From NCBI GenBank assembly GCA_028873155.1, contig JAGWML010000006.1, positions 1 to 28,141 on the forward strand: 28,141 bases of DNA, given 5' to 3'. Below the pieces are notes generated by a model, which saw only the letters and a list, made by a program, of their open reading frames with translations, had not been told where the DNA came from and made no database searches. The position numbers and the translations under genes are program-made. This DNA is from Acidobacteriota bacterium (GTDB lineage Bacteria > Acidobacteriota > Terriglobia > Terriglobales > Acidobacteriaceae). Numbering within the stretch: position 1 is the stretch's first letter; each line of letters starts with the position of its first letter. Below are positions 15,201-22,220 of the stretch, in pieces.

Positions 15201-16490
15201 TTACATTTCTGCGAGGCGGATGCCGGAGAATTGCCAGCGGGTCTCGGGCGCGAAGAAGTTGCGATAGGTGGCTCGGATGTGGGCGGCGGGCGTGACGCAG
15301 GAGCCGCCGCGCAGGACCATCTGGCCGCTCATGAATTTTCCGTTGTACTCGCCGAGCGAGCCGGGGAGCGGTTGGAAACCGGGATAGCCGAGGTATGCGC
15401 TTGCCGTCCATTCCCAGCAATCGCCGAAGATCTGCTGCGCGGCGGATTCAGTGGGATGGGGTACGGCTGAGGGTTGCGGGGCGAGAGTGCAGGCGTCCAA
15501 ATCGGCGCCGAGGAGATTGCCGCGGATGGGCGCGCCTGCGGAGGCAATTTCCCACTCGAACTCGGTCGGCAGACGGTGACCGGCCCAGCGGGCGTACGCG
15601 TCGGCCTCAAAGTAGCTGATGTGGGCGACGGGTGCGTTTGCAGCCTGTTCCAGCGGGAGGGCGCCGCGAAGGGTGAAGAGCGTCCAATGGCCGTCGTGTT
15701 CGGTCCAGTAGAGTGGCGAACGCCAACCGCTTTGCTCGACGGCATCCCAACCGGCAGAGAGCCAGAGTTCAGACCGGCGGTAGCCGCCGTCGGCGATGAA
15801 CTCGGCGTATTCGCCATTGGTGACAAGGCGTGAGGCGAGCGTGAAAGGTTCAAGCCAGACCTTGTGGCGAGGCAGCTCATTGTCAAAGCAGAAGCCGGAG
15901 CCCGTGTGGCCGCATGCGACGAGGCCGCCGGGAAACGGGAGGAAGCGCATCAGCTTGACGGCCGCGTGGGTCGATGCGGACTGAGTGGGCTGATACGCGG
16001 GGCGCAGGGGATTGGCGTGGAATGCGTTGAGGATGTCGGTGAGAAGAAGTTCCTGGTGCTGCTCTTCGTGGTGGACGCCGAGCTCGATGCGTGCAAGAGC
16101 TTCGGCGGGCGGTTCGGAGTCCATTAGGCGGTCGATGGCGGCGTCCACGTGGGCGCGATAGTGAAGGATTGCATCGAGTCCGGGACGGGAGAACGAGGCC
16201 CGGAGACGCTTTTCAGGAAACGCCGCGAAGCTGCGGTAGTAGCTGTTGAAGAGCCAGTGAAAGTCGGGGTGAAATGGCTGGTAGCCGGGGGCGAACTCGC
16301 GCAGGATAAAGGACTCAAAAAACCAGGCGGTGTGGGCCAGATGCCACTTCGCGGGCGAAGCCTCGGGGCAGGATTGCACCATCATGTCCTCTGGCGTGAG
16401 TGGTTTGCACAAATCGAGGGTTTGGCGGCGGACCTGGCGAAAGCGGAGGGCGAGGCGGGCGAGCGGTGAGGCGGCAGTGGCTGAGCTCAT
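15201..16490 (-). CDS. egtB: Ergothioneine biosynthesis sulfoxide synthase EgtB
   Basis: EgtB is a non-haem iron enzyme that uses oxygen to join hercynine to a thiol donor. The 429-residue product has an N-terminal DinB-like domain with the iron ligands in HLAHTAWFFE (about H53) and HHEEQHQELL (H141, H145). Its C-terminal formylglycine-generating-enzyme-like domain has GHRLPTEFEWEIAS, WEWTASAYLGYPGF and MVLRGGSC. The Tyr and Asp that characterise gamma-glutamylcysteine-using mycobacterial EgtB appear to be absent (GQMVLRGG, YRNFFAP), judged by eye. This suggests the other EgtB type, known from Chloracidobacterium. A GGGAAG precedes the ATG at 16490. egtD is next; egtA and egtC are not here. 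Confidence 0.95.
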   Translation of the reverse strand: MSSATAASPLARLALRFRQVRRQTLDLCKPLTPEDMMVQSCPEASPAKWHLAHTAWFFESFILREFAPGYQPFHPDFHWLFNSYYRSFAAFPEKRLRASFSRPGLDAILHYRAHVDAAIDRLMDSEPPAEALARIELGVHHEEQHQELLLTDILNAFHANPLRPAYQPTQSASTHAAVKLMRFLPFPGGLVACGHTGSGFCFDNELPRHKVWLEPFTLASRLVTNGEYAEFIADGGYRRSELWLSAGWDAVEQSGWRSPLYWTEHDGHWTLFTLRGALPLEQAANAPVAHISYFEADAYARWAGHRLPTEFEWEIASAGAPIRGNLLGADLDACTLAPQPSAVPHPTESAAQQIFGDCWEWTASAYLGYPGFQPLPGSLGEYNGKFMSGQMVLRGGSCVTPAAHIRATYRNFFAPETRWQFSGIRLAEM

Positions 16491-16611
16491 GGCTGAACTT
16501 CCCGAGGTTGCTGGCGTGCGGATGTTGTCTGCAGTCTATCGGATGCGGCACGGCCCCGCCCTGGATGTGAAAGTTGGGCATTTCGACCGTTAAAAATTCA
16601 CCCGGTATCGC

Positions 16612-16644
16612 TTGACGATGCATCCTCAGGCGGTGGTCTAATAC
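16612..16644 (+). promoter_or_regulatory. Possible promoter of the TPR gene
   Basis: TTGACG (16612-16617) is followed by TCTAAT (16637-16642, spacing 19) or TAATAC (16639-16644, spacing 21). Both spacings are longer than ideal. The position, about 55 bases before the TPR start codon, and the consensus-like -35 make it a reasonable candidate. Confidence 0.4.
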
Positions 16645-16697
16645 TCGCGGACGATTTTGACAAGCTTGTCGCCCACATTCCTTCATGAGGAGGGAAT

Positions 16698-17522
16698 ATG
16701 AGCAAGCGAGATGTATATCGAGTGCTGCCGGTTATCACAACCTGTGCAGCCTTTTTCTTTGCGTGCGTGCGGGCGGACGCGGGCGCGCCCTCTGCCACCG
16801 CGAGACAGGCATCCACGGGGGCCGTCGAATCGGCCTCGAATCACATGCCGCCCGAGCCGCTGGCGGTGATGAGCGCCGAGCCGAAGCAGGAAGAGATGGG
16901 CGACAGCCTGATGGCGAGGAAGCGCTACCAGGCTGCGATTGAGGCGTACAAGAAAGTTGAGCCTCTGTCGGCCGCGGTGTGGAACAAGATGGGCATCGCG
17001 TACCAGTTGCTGCTGGATCCGGAGGATGCGTCGAGCTGCTACCGGCGGTCGCTGAAGCTAGAGCGCAGAAATGCGAGCGTGTTGAACAATCTGGGCACGA
17101 TCTACGACGCGCAGAAGCGCTACAGCGACGCAGAGCGGATGTACCACGATGCCCTCAGGGTTGACTCGAAGTCGGCGCTGATTCTGAAGAACCTTGGCAC
17201 GGCGTTGATCGCCGAGCACAAGTACAAGAAGGGCTGGGCGGAGTATCAGAAGGCGCTCGCGATCGATCCGCAGATCTTTGACCAGAACGATGCGCCCAGA
17301 GTGGCAGACCCGGCGTCACTGGAGGAGCGCGGCGCGATGAACTACATGATGGCGCGCGGCTGCGCCCAGGCGGGAAAGACAGACTGCGCGGTCAACTACC
17401 TGCGGATGGCGCTCATTGAGGGGTACACGAATCCCAAGAAGATTGCACTCGATCGAGACTTTGCCGCCCTGCACGGGCAGCCCGCCTACGAAGAACTCCT
17501 GCAGCAGCAGACCAAGCGCTGA
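16698..17522 (+). CDS. Secreted TPR-repeat protein
   Basis: The 274-residue product has a signal peptide (MSKRDVYRVLPVITTCAAFFFACVRADA) followed by a low-complexity linker. About four tetratricopeptide repeats follow between residues 66 and 195, with typical NKMGIAYQ, NNLGTIYDAQKRYSDAE and KNLGTALIAEHKYKKG helices. The C-terminal part (AMNYMMARGCAQAGKTDCAVNYLRMAL) looks like one more helical repeat, ending DFAALHGQPAYEELL. TPR domains bind other proteins, so an envelope scaffold role is the only supported statement. AGGAGGG just before the ATG makes the start secure. It is divergent from egtB; a DUF5666 gene follows after 102 bases. Confidence 0.85.
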   Translation: MSKRDVYRVLPVITTCAAFFFACVRADAGAPSATARQASTGAVESASNHMPPEPLAVMSAEPKQEEMGDSLMARKRYQAAIEAYKKVEPLSAAVWNKMGIAYQLLLDPEDASSCYRRSLKLERRNASVLNNLGTIYDAQKRYSDAERMYHDALRVDSKSALILKNLGTALIAEHKYKKGWAEYQKALAIDPQIFDQNDAPRVADPASLEERGAMNYMMARGCAQAGKTDCAVNYLRMALIEGYTNPKKIALDRDFAALHGQPAYEELLQQQTKR

Positions 17523-17624
17523 ATTCCGGGCGGGGGCGCAGAGAAGACAGACTCGCTGAAAAATCAGGTGAGACTAGAGAGTGTGGCTGCGAGTCTACAC
17601 TGCTGAGGGGAGATGTGTTGCCAC

Positions 17625-18380
17625 ATGAAGATGCGCGCGCGAACTATGTGGGTCTGGATGGCGGGATGGTCGCTGGCGACTGCGAGTGCTGTGGTTGCGC
17701 AAGGCACCGCGGCGACTGAGGGATGGCACACGCTGGGCAAAGAAGGACGGGGTTTGCTGGGCACGGTGACGTCGGTGAGCGCGGACCATTTCGCTGTGAG
17801 GACTGAAAAGGGCGTGCGGGCGAGTGTGTATTTCAATGCCAACACGCGCATCGTTGCCCAGCATCTGCCTGAGAACGCGGCGCAACCGGTGGACTGTATG
17901 GCCATGGCGGAGGCGGGCGAACTGGAGGGCACGATGCAGCCGGTGAAGCCCGATGCCATTCAGCGGCGGGATGTGATTGTGGCCGGAGGGCGCGTGGATG
18001 CCGCGACCGGGCAGGTGGGCGCGGTCGTGATCGCGCGGCTGGACCCGGTGTGCGCAAAGCAGGCGCAGCAGAGGGCAAAAGCGTACGGCAAGACCTGGCT
18101 GGCGGGACGGGTGACTGCGATCGAAGGAAACCGGGTGACGCTGGAGACGGTGATGGATCCGGAGCCTGTGAGCTTTATCGTGACCGGTGCAACCGTGGTG
18201 CAGCGGCAGGGAACAACGACGCCGGCAGGCGCGCTTCAGGCGGGTGACAGGATTCGCGTGGAAGGGATGCGCAGAGGCGGGGTGTTTACAGCCAAATCGA
18301 TTGCCGTAATGGGCGGGGAGAGGTTCCCCAGGCCGCGCGGCGGCCCGGTGTTGCCGAGAGGCGGCGAGCCGCCGCAGTAG
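17625..18380 (+). CDS. Secreted DUF5666-domain protein
   Basis: The 251-residue product begins with a signal peptide (MKMRARTMWVWMAGWSLATASAVVAQ). It then has two similar beta-rich segments: GLLGTVTSVSADHFAVRTEKG... (about 43-80) and WLAGRVTAIEGNRVTLETV... (about 160-225), the second followed by LQAGDRIRVEGMRRGGVFTAKSI. This is the pattern of DUF5666 (OB-fold-like repeats, function unknown). The C-terminal tail is Gly/Pro/Arg-rich. An ATG at 17613 is also in frame, but its GGGGAG is directly adjacent, so the ATG at 17625, twelve bases after it, is preferred. Only 15 bases separate it from convergent fabG. Confidence 0.78.
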   Translation: MKMRARTMWVWMAGWSLATASAVVAQGTAATEGWHTLGKEGRGLLGTVTSVSADHFAVRTEKGVRASVYFNANTRIVAQHLPENAAQPVDCMAMAEAGELEGTMQPVKPDAIQRRDVIVAGGRVDAATGQVGAVVIARLDPVCAKQAQQRAKAYGKTWLAGRVTAIEGNRVTLETVMDPEPVSFIVTGATVVQRQGTTTPAGALQAGDRIRVEGMRRGGVFTAKSIAVMGGERFPRPRGGPVLPRGGEPPQ

Positions 18381-18395
18381 TAAAAGGTCAAGTGA

Positions 18396-19145
18396 TTATC
18401 CGCCCATGAACATGCCGCCGTTGACGTCGAGGACGTGACCGGTGATGTACGCAGCGGCGTCAGAGGCGAGGAAAGCCACGGACTGGGCGATGTCTTCTGC
18501 GGTTCCGGAGCGGCCGAGTGGAATGGTGGCCATCATTGCCTGCCGCTGCTTGTCATCGAGCACAGCGGTCATAGGTGTTTCGATGTATCCGGGGGCGACC
18601 GCGTTGGCTGTAATGCCGCGGGAGGCAACTTCGCGGGCGATGGAGCGGGTGAAGCCGATGAGGCCGGCTTTGGATGAGGCGTAGTTGACCTGGCCAGCCT
18701 GGCCGGTGCGCCCTACAACGCTGGTGATGTTGATGATGCGGCCCCAGCGGTTCTTGAGCATCGCGGGCAGCAGAGCCTGGGTGAGCAGGAAGGCGCCGGT
18801 GAGGTTGGTGCTGAGGACGTCGTCCCAGTCGGCGCGCTTCATACGCATCATCAGGCCGTCGCGGGTGATGCCGGCGTTGTTGACGAGGATTTCGACCTTG
18901 CCGTAGCGCTCGAGGACAGATTTGGCGCCTGATTTGATGGATTCTTCACTGGCGATGTCGAGGGTGAAGGCGGCAGCCTGGCCGCCGGTAGCGGCGATTT
19001 CTTCAGCGAGGGCGGCGAGCTTGTCCGCGCTGCGTGCGGCGAGGGCGACGGTCGCCCCGGCGCGGGCGAGTTCGAGGGCGCATGCCCGTCCGATTCCCTG
19101 GCTGGCTCCGGTGACCAGCGCGATTCTTCCCTGCAAGGCTGTCAT
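18396..19145 (-). CDS. fabG: 3-oxoacyl-[acyl-carrier-protein] reductase
   Basis: FabG reduces 3-oxoacyl-ACP with NADPH in fatty-acid elongation. The 249-residue product is a classical short-chain dehydrogenase: cofactor motif TGASQGIG (12-19), NNAG (89-92), the catalytic residues N114, S142, Y155 and K159 (YASSK), and the PGYIETPM segment. It ends with GHVLDVNGGMFMGG, typical of FabG rather than other family members. A GGAGC site precedes the ATG at 19145. The same frame stays open far upstream through the next gene, but that part is a shadow. No other fab genes are adjacent. A perfect TATAAT lies about 50 bases upstream. Confidence 0.92.
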   Translation of the reverse strand: MTALQGRIALVTGASQGIGRACALELARAGATVALAARSADKLAALAEEIAATGGQAAAFTLDIASEESIKSGAKSVLERYGKVEILVNNAGITRDGLMMRMKRADWDDVLSTNLTGAFLLTQALLPAMLKNRWGRIINITSVVGRTGQAGQVNYASSKAGLIGFTRSIAREVASRGITANAVAPGYIETPMTAVLDDKQRQAMMATIPLGRSGTAEDIAQSVAFLASDAAAYITGHVLDVNGGMFMGG

Positions 19146-19193
19146 GTTTCTGCTCCGTGCGTGGCTGCGCTGCAACGCGCTCTGCCGCAATTG

Positions 19194-19222
19194 ATTATAG
19201 GGGCGCGGAGTGCACGAACTAG
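19194..19222 (-). promoter_or_regulatory. Putative fabG promoter
   Basis: On the minus strand TATAAT (19194-19199) lies about 50 bases before the fabG ATG, in the same CTATAATCA context as the box before ygfZ. The -35 region at about 19215-19222 is poor. It overlaps the end of the DUF2071 gene, so fabG may have its own promoter besides read-through from upstream. Confidence 0.45.
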
Positions 19223-20028
19223 CCGGATGGAGCGATGGCGATGTGGGCTCTGCCTGCTGGCACGGCGCGGCGTACCGGTTCGGCGGGCCAGACATAGACG
19301 GCCAGACGGCGGGAGTAGTGGAGGACGGGAGGCGTGTCTGGCAGGGAGATGCCGATGGAGGCGGCGAGATCGTTGCGGTGAATCTCAGCCTCGGCTTCTT
19401 CGAGCGGCCATGGAACGTGGTGGATGTTGGCGCGGACAAGGGCACCGCCGCGGTCGTGGGTGAACAGGCAGTAGCGCTCGGTGAGGAAATGTTCAAGGGT
19501 GCCGGGACGGCTCTCCGCCAGCCGGCGCGTGGGTCCGAGTCCACGATATCGGGCAATGAATAGAACGGGGCGGCTGGCGAAGCGGCGGCGGGAGTAGTAG
19601 GAGAATTCGCGCTCAGACCGCTGCTCGATGCGCATCTCGGACCAGAAGTAAGGCAGATGGTAGAAGCCGCGGGCGACGGCGACGGCCAGCAGGCTGGCGG
19701 CGTCCAGCGAGAAGAAATAGACCCCCTGGATGCCTGTCCGAGGGTCTCGGACGTAGGTGCGCAGGTTGAGCTCAGGAAACTGGCGGGCGGTGGGAATGGG
19801 CGGAATGCCTCGGACCTTGATGCGGTCCATCCAGAAGGGAACGATGCCCAGCCATGCGGAGCCTTGAAAGGTGTCCACCTGAAGGCCTTCTGGCAGATGC
19901 GGAGAGATTTGGGAGGGCGGAACAGGCCAGTGCGCAAAGAGAAGGTCGTTCCATCGCTGGGTCATGATCCAGCGGCCCGAGGGCAATGGCCGGGGTCTCT
20001 GTGACGTGCGCACTTTGATCTCCCGCAT
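19219..20028 (-). CDS. YqjF-like DUF2071 protein
   Basis: The 269-residue product matches the DUF2071/YqjF family by its pattern: MTQRWNDLLFAHWPVPP, LPEGLQVDTFQGSAWLGIVPF near the N-terminus, and EHFLTERYCLFTHD in the second half. These proteins have an acetoacetate-decarboxylase-like fold and no firmly established reaction. The frame is open upstream, but the ATG at 20028 has AGAAGG at a good distance. A further ATG about 22 codons downstream (MTQRW) is also conceivable and would match the usual N-terminus of the family better. The gene is divergent from thyX with 75 bases between, and fabG follows after 73 bases. Confidence 0.85.
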   Translation of the reverse strand: MREIKVRTSQRPRPLPSGRWIMTQRWNDLLFAHWPVPPSQISPHLPEGLQVDTFQGSAWLGIVPFWMDRIKVRGIPPIPTARQFPELNLRTYVRDPRTGIQGVYFFSLDAASLLAVAVARGFYHLPYFWSEMRIEQRSEREFSYYSRRRFASRPVLFIARYRGLGPTRRLAESRPGTLEHFLTERYCLFTHDRGGALVRANIHHVPWPLEEAEAEIHRNDLAASIGISLPDTPPVLHYSRRLAVYVWPAEPVRRAVPAGRAHIAIAPSG

Positions 20029-20103
20029 GGGGCCCCTTCTGCTTGGCACAATTCTTGGACGCACAACGCGCCGGAACCGGCTCAGGAAAACGCCGGCACA
20101 CTC

Positions 20104-21720
20104 ATGTCGTATTCTGTTCGCGAGCCTATACAGATGTCCAGTCAATCTTTTTCGAACGAAAACGCTCGTAACCAGACAGAAGTCTATGCAGTGCACGGGG
20201 CCGACCCCGAAGTGCTGGCCTATGCCATGGCCAAATACTCGCGGTCAGCTTTGTCGATGCGCGACTCGCTGGCCGAGATCAGCGCGCAGCGGGCAGAGCA
20301 GTTCCTGAACACGTTCTATTTTCAGTATGGGCACCGGTCGATTGCCGACCTGGCGCACATTGCCTTTGCGGTGGAGCGGCTGAGCCTGCTGGCGGCGATT
20401 GTGCTGGTGGACGAGCAGCGCTGGGACGGGCAGGAGCGATCGACACGCTACCAGAATTTTTTGAAGTCGGGCTGGTATTTTCCTGACTTTGGACAGGATT
20501 CTGGCTCGAAGACGCTCTATGCAGAGACGATTGGGAGTCTGTTTGCCGAGTACGAGCGGACGACGGCGGCGGTGCTGGCGGCCCTGGAGAAGCGTGTGAC
20601 TCGGCCGGAGGCGATGAAACCGGAAGTCTTTACGCGGACGCTGAAGGCGCGGGCATTTGACGTGGCGCGGTATTTGCTGCCGCTGGCCACGAACACGTCG
20701 CTGGGCCAGATTGTGAATGCGCGGACGCTGGAGACCCAGGTGTCGCGCTTGTTGTCGCATCCGGTGGCGGAGGTGCGCGAGCTGGGCCTGAAGCTGCGCG
20801 AAGCGGCGACGGGACCGGCGTGGAATGTGAATGGACAGGCAGGCGCAGCGCTGATGGAGAAGCTGGCAGGGAACCCGGCGCTGGCGGAGGAAGCGGCAAA
20901 CCTGCTGACGCGGGAGGTGCGCACGGCGCCGACGCTGGTCAAGTATGCCGAGGCGAACGAATACCTGATGCAGACACAGGTGGAGCTGGCGCAGGCCGCG
21001 CAAGAAATGCTGTGCGGCGTGGCGATTGCGGAGGCTCCGCTGGTGGACCTGGTGGAGCGCACGGAAACGCTCGAAGTGGAGTTGGCGGCCACGCTGCTGT
21101 ATGGGGCCAGTCACTACCCATACCGGCAGATTCGCGATGCGGTGGCCGCGTGGCCCGAGGCGCGGGTGAACGAGGTAATCGAGCTGGGCCTGAAGCATCG
21201 CGGCAAGCACGACGAACTGCTGCGCGCGTTCCATGCGGGAGCGGCATTGCGGTTTGATGTGCTGATGGACATCGGCGGCTTCCGCGACATGCACCGGCAC
21301 CGGAGGGTGACGCAGATTCTGCAGGGATTCACGGCACTGCACGGCTATGAGACGCCTGTGGCGGGCGATCTGGGCCCGGAGGTGAATCTGCTGGCCGAGG
21401 CTGGGGCGCTCGCGGATTTTCAGAAATCGGTGGAAGCGGCCCACGCGGCCAGCGCGCAGATTGCGGCTGGAACCGCGCCCGAGGCGGCGCAATCGGCGCA
21501 GTACGTGCTGCCGCTGGCAACGCGGATCCGGTGCCTCTTCAAGATGGATTTCGCCGAGGCGCAGTACATCAGCGAACTGCGGTCGGCGGCGGCGGGACAC
21601 TTCAGCTACCGGCGCGTGGCATGGGAGATGTATCGCGCGCTGGCGCGGCAGCATCCCACGCTGGCGCGGCATGTGCGGGTGACGGACTTTACCAAGCCAA
21701 TCGATCTGCTGCAACGGTAA
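20104..21720 (+). CDS. Tandem two-domain ThyX-like FAD-dependent thymidylate synthase
   Basis: ThyX makes dTMP from dUMP with FAD and methylenetetrahydrofolate and is normally a homotetramer of about 220-250 residues. This product has 538 residues and contains two ThyX-like halves. The N-half has YGHRSIADLAHIAF (76-89) and ERSTRY (111-116), then LPLATNTSLGQIVNARTLE. The C-half has FRDMHRHRRVTQ (393-404), then VLPLATRIRCLFKMD...ISELRS. The family motif RHRxxSxNExSxRY is therefore split: the N-half lacks RHR and the C-half lacks NExSxRY. A single chain could form one composite site, or the enzyme may have another role. An alternative start is ATG 20134. The gene is divergent from the DUF2071 gene. 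Confidence 0.85.
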   Translation: MSYSVREPIQMSSQSFSNENARNQTEVYAVHGADPEVLAYAMAKYSRSALSMRDSLAEISAQRAEQFLNTFYFQYGHRSIADLAHIAFAVERLSLLAAIVLVDEQRWDGQERSTRYQNFLKSGWYFPDFGQDSGSKTLYAETIGSLFAEYERTTAAVLAALEKRVTRPEAMKPEVFTRTLKARAFDVARYLLPLATNTSLGQIVNARTLETQVSRLLSHPVAEVRELGLKLREAATGPAWNVNGQAGAALMEKLAGNPALAEEAANLLTREVRTAPTLVKYAEANEYLMQTQVELAQAAQEMLCGVAIAEAPLVDLVERTETLEVELAATLLYGASHYPYRQIRDAVAAWPEARVNEVIELGLKHRGKHDELLRAFHAGAALRFDVLMDIGGFRDMHRHRRVTQILQGFTALHGYETPVAGDLGPEVNLLAEAGALADFQKSVEAAHAASAQIAAGTAPEAAQSAQYVLPLATRIRCLFKMDFAEAQYISELRSAAAGHFSYRRVAWEMYRALARQHPTLARHVRVTDFTKPIDLLQR

Positions 21721-21764
21721 GTTGGCGCGTTCGATTCGCCCACGGGCCGAGGAGGTGAGTCAGC

Positions 21765-22151
21765 ATGAAAGCAAGAGTGCCGCTCGTTGCAATCTGCGTG
21801 CTCGCGTTACTGGAGGGAGTGGCCGGTCTTCATGCGGCTCCTCCCAAAGGCTATGCAGTTGCCGAGATTACGGTGACGAACCCAGTCGCCTACAAGAAAT
21901 ATCTGGCCGCCGTGACGCCTGTGGTGGCTCAGTTTGGCGGGAGATATCTTGTGCGCGCCGGACACGTGATTCCACTCGAAGGCCAGGCTCCGGCGGGGCG
22001 TTTCGTTGTGATTGAGTTTCCAAGCCTGGCGGTTGCGCAGCAGTTTGAAAATTCCTCCCAATACATGGCCATTGCGCCGTTGCGCAAGAAGGCGGCGCGG
22101 ACGCGGCTTTTTCTGGTTGAAGGCGCTGCCGAAGATCCGGCGGGCCGCTAG
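21765..22151 (+). CDS. Secreted DUF1330-domain protein
   Basis: The 128-residue product has a signal peptide (MKARVPLVAICVLALLEGVAGLHA) and then one DUF1330 domain: GYAVAEITVTNPVAYKKYLAAV, GGRYLVRAG and FPSLAVAQQFENSSQYMAIAPLRKKAARTRLFLVEG. DUF1330 is a small ferredoxin-like alpha/beta domain of unknown function, most often cytoplasmic, so an exported form is less common. An almost ideal ribosome binding site, AGGAGGTGA (21750-21758), lies six bases before the ATG. The gene sits 44 bases after thyX, and a fragment of a second thyX 3' end follows directly after its stop codon, which suggests insertion or gene replacement at this spot. Confidence 0.88.
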   Translation: MKARVPLVAICVLALLEGVAGLHAAPPKGYAVAEITVTNPVAYKKYLAAVTPVVAQFGGRYLVRAGHVIPLEGQAPAGRFVVIEFPSLAVAQQFENSSQYMAIAPLRKKAARTRLFLVEGAAEDPAGR

Positions 22152-22211
22152 AGAGCGCGGGAAATGCGCGTGGCGCATTCTACGAAGCCGATGGATTTGC
22201 TGCAGCGGTGA
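22152..22211 (+). pseudogene. Remnant of a second thyX 3' end
   Basis: These 60 bases can be aligned without gaps to the last 60 bases of thyX (21661-21720) with 43 identities by hand count, 24 of them in the last 30. Read in the DUF1330 frame after its stop codon they give RAREMRVAHSTKPMDLLQR, against LARHVRVTDFTKPIDLLQR in thyX: 12 of 19 residues identical, both followed by a stop. Several differences are synonymous, so this copy diverged while still coding and is not a recent duplication. No start or upstream ThyX domain remains. Confidence 0.75.
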
Positions 22212-22220
22212 GCACGCCGG

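Noticed and set aside
14145..15470. A 441-codon plus-strand frame opposite egtD
   Set aside because: It is a shadow of egtD, whose SAM-binding and substrate motifs are intact on the minus strand.
18396..19937. A 513-codon frame that would fuse fabG to an N-terminal extension
   Set aside because: The extension lies over the DUF2071 gene in another frame and is Pro/Ser-rich noise; fabG has its own start, ribosome binding site and -10 box.
20044..20059. A sigma54-like site (TGGCAC then TTGGA) between DUF2071 and thyX
   Set aside because: The essential GC of the -12 element is GG here and no activator gene is near, so the match is not convincing.
20245..21714. A 489-codon open frame antisense to thyX
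   Set aside because: It is rich in Arg, His and Gln with no domain pattern; the ThyX motifs lie on the plus strand. Long antisense frames are expected in GC-rich coding DNA.
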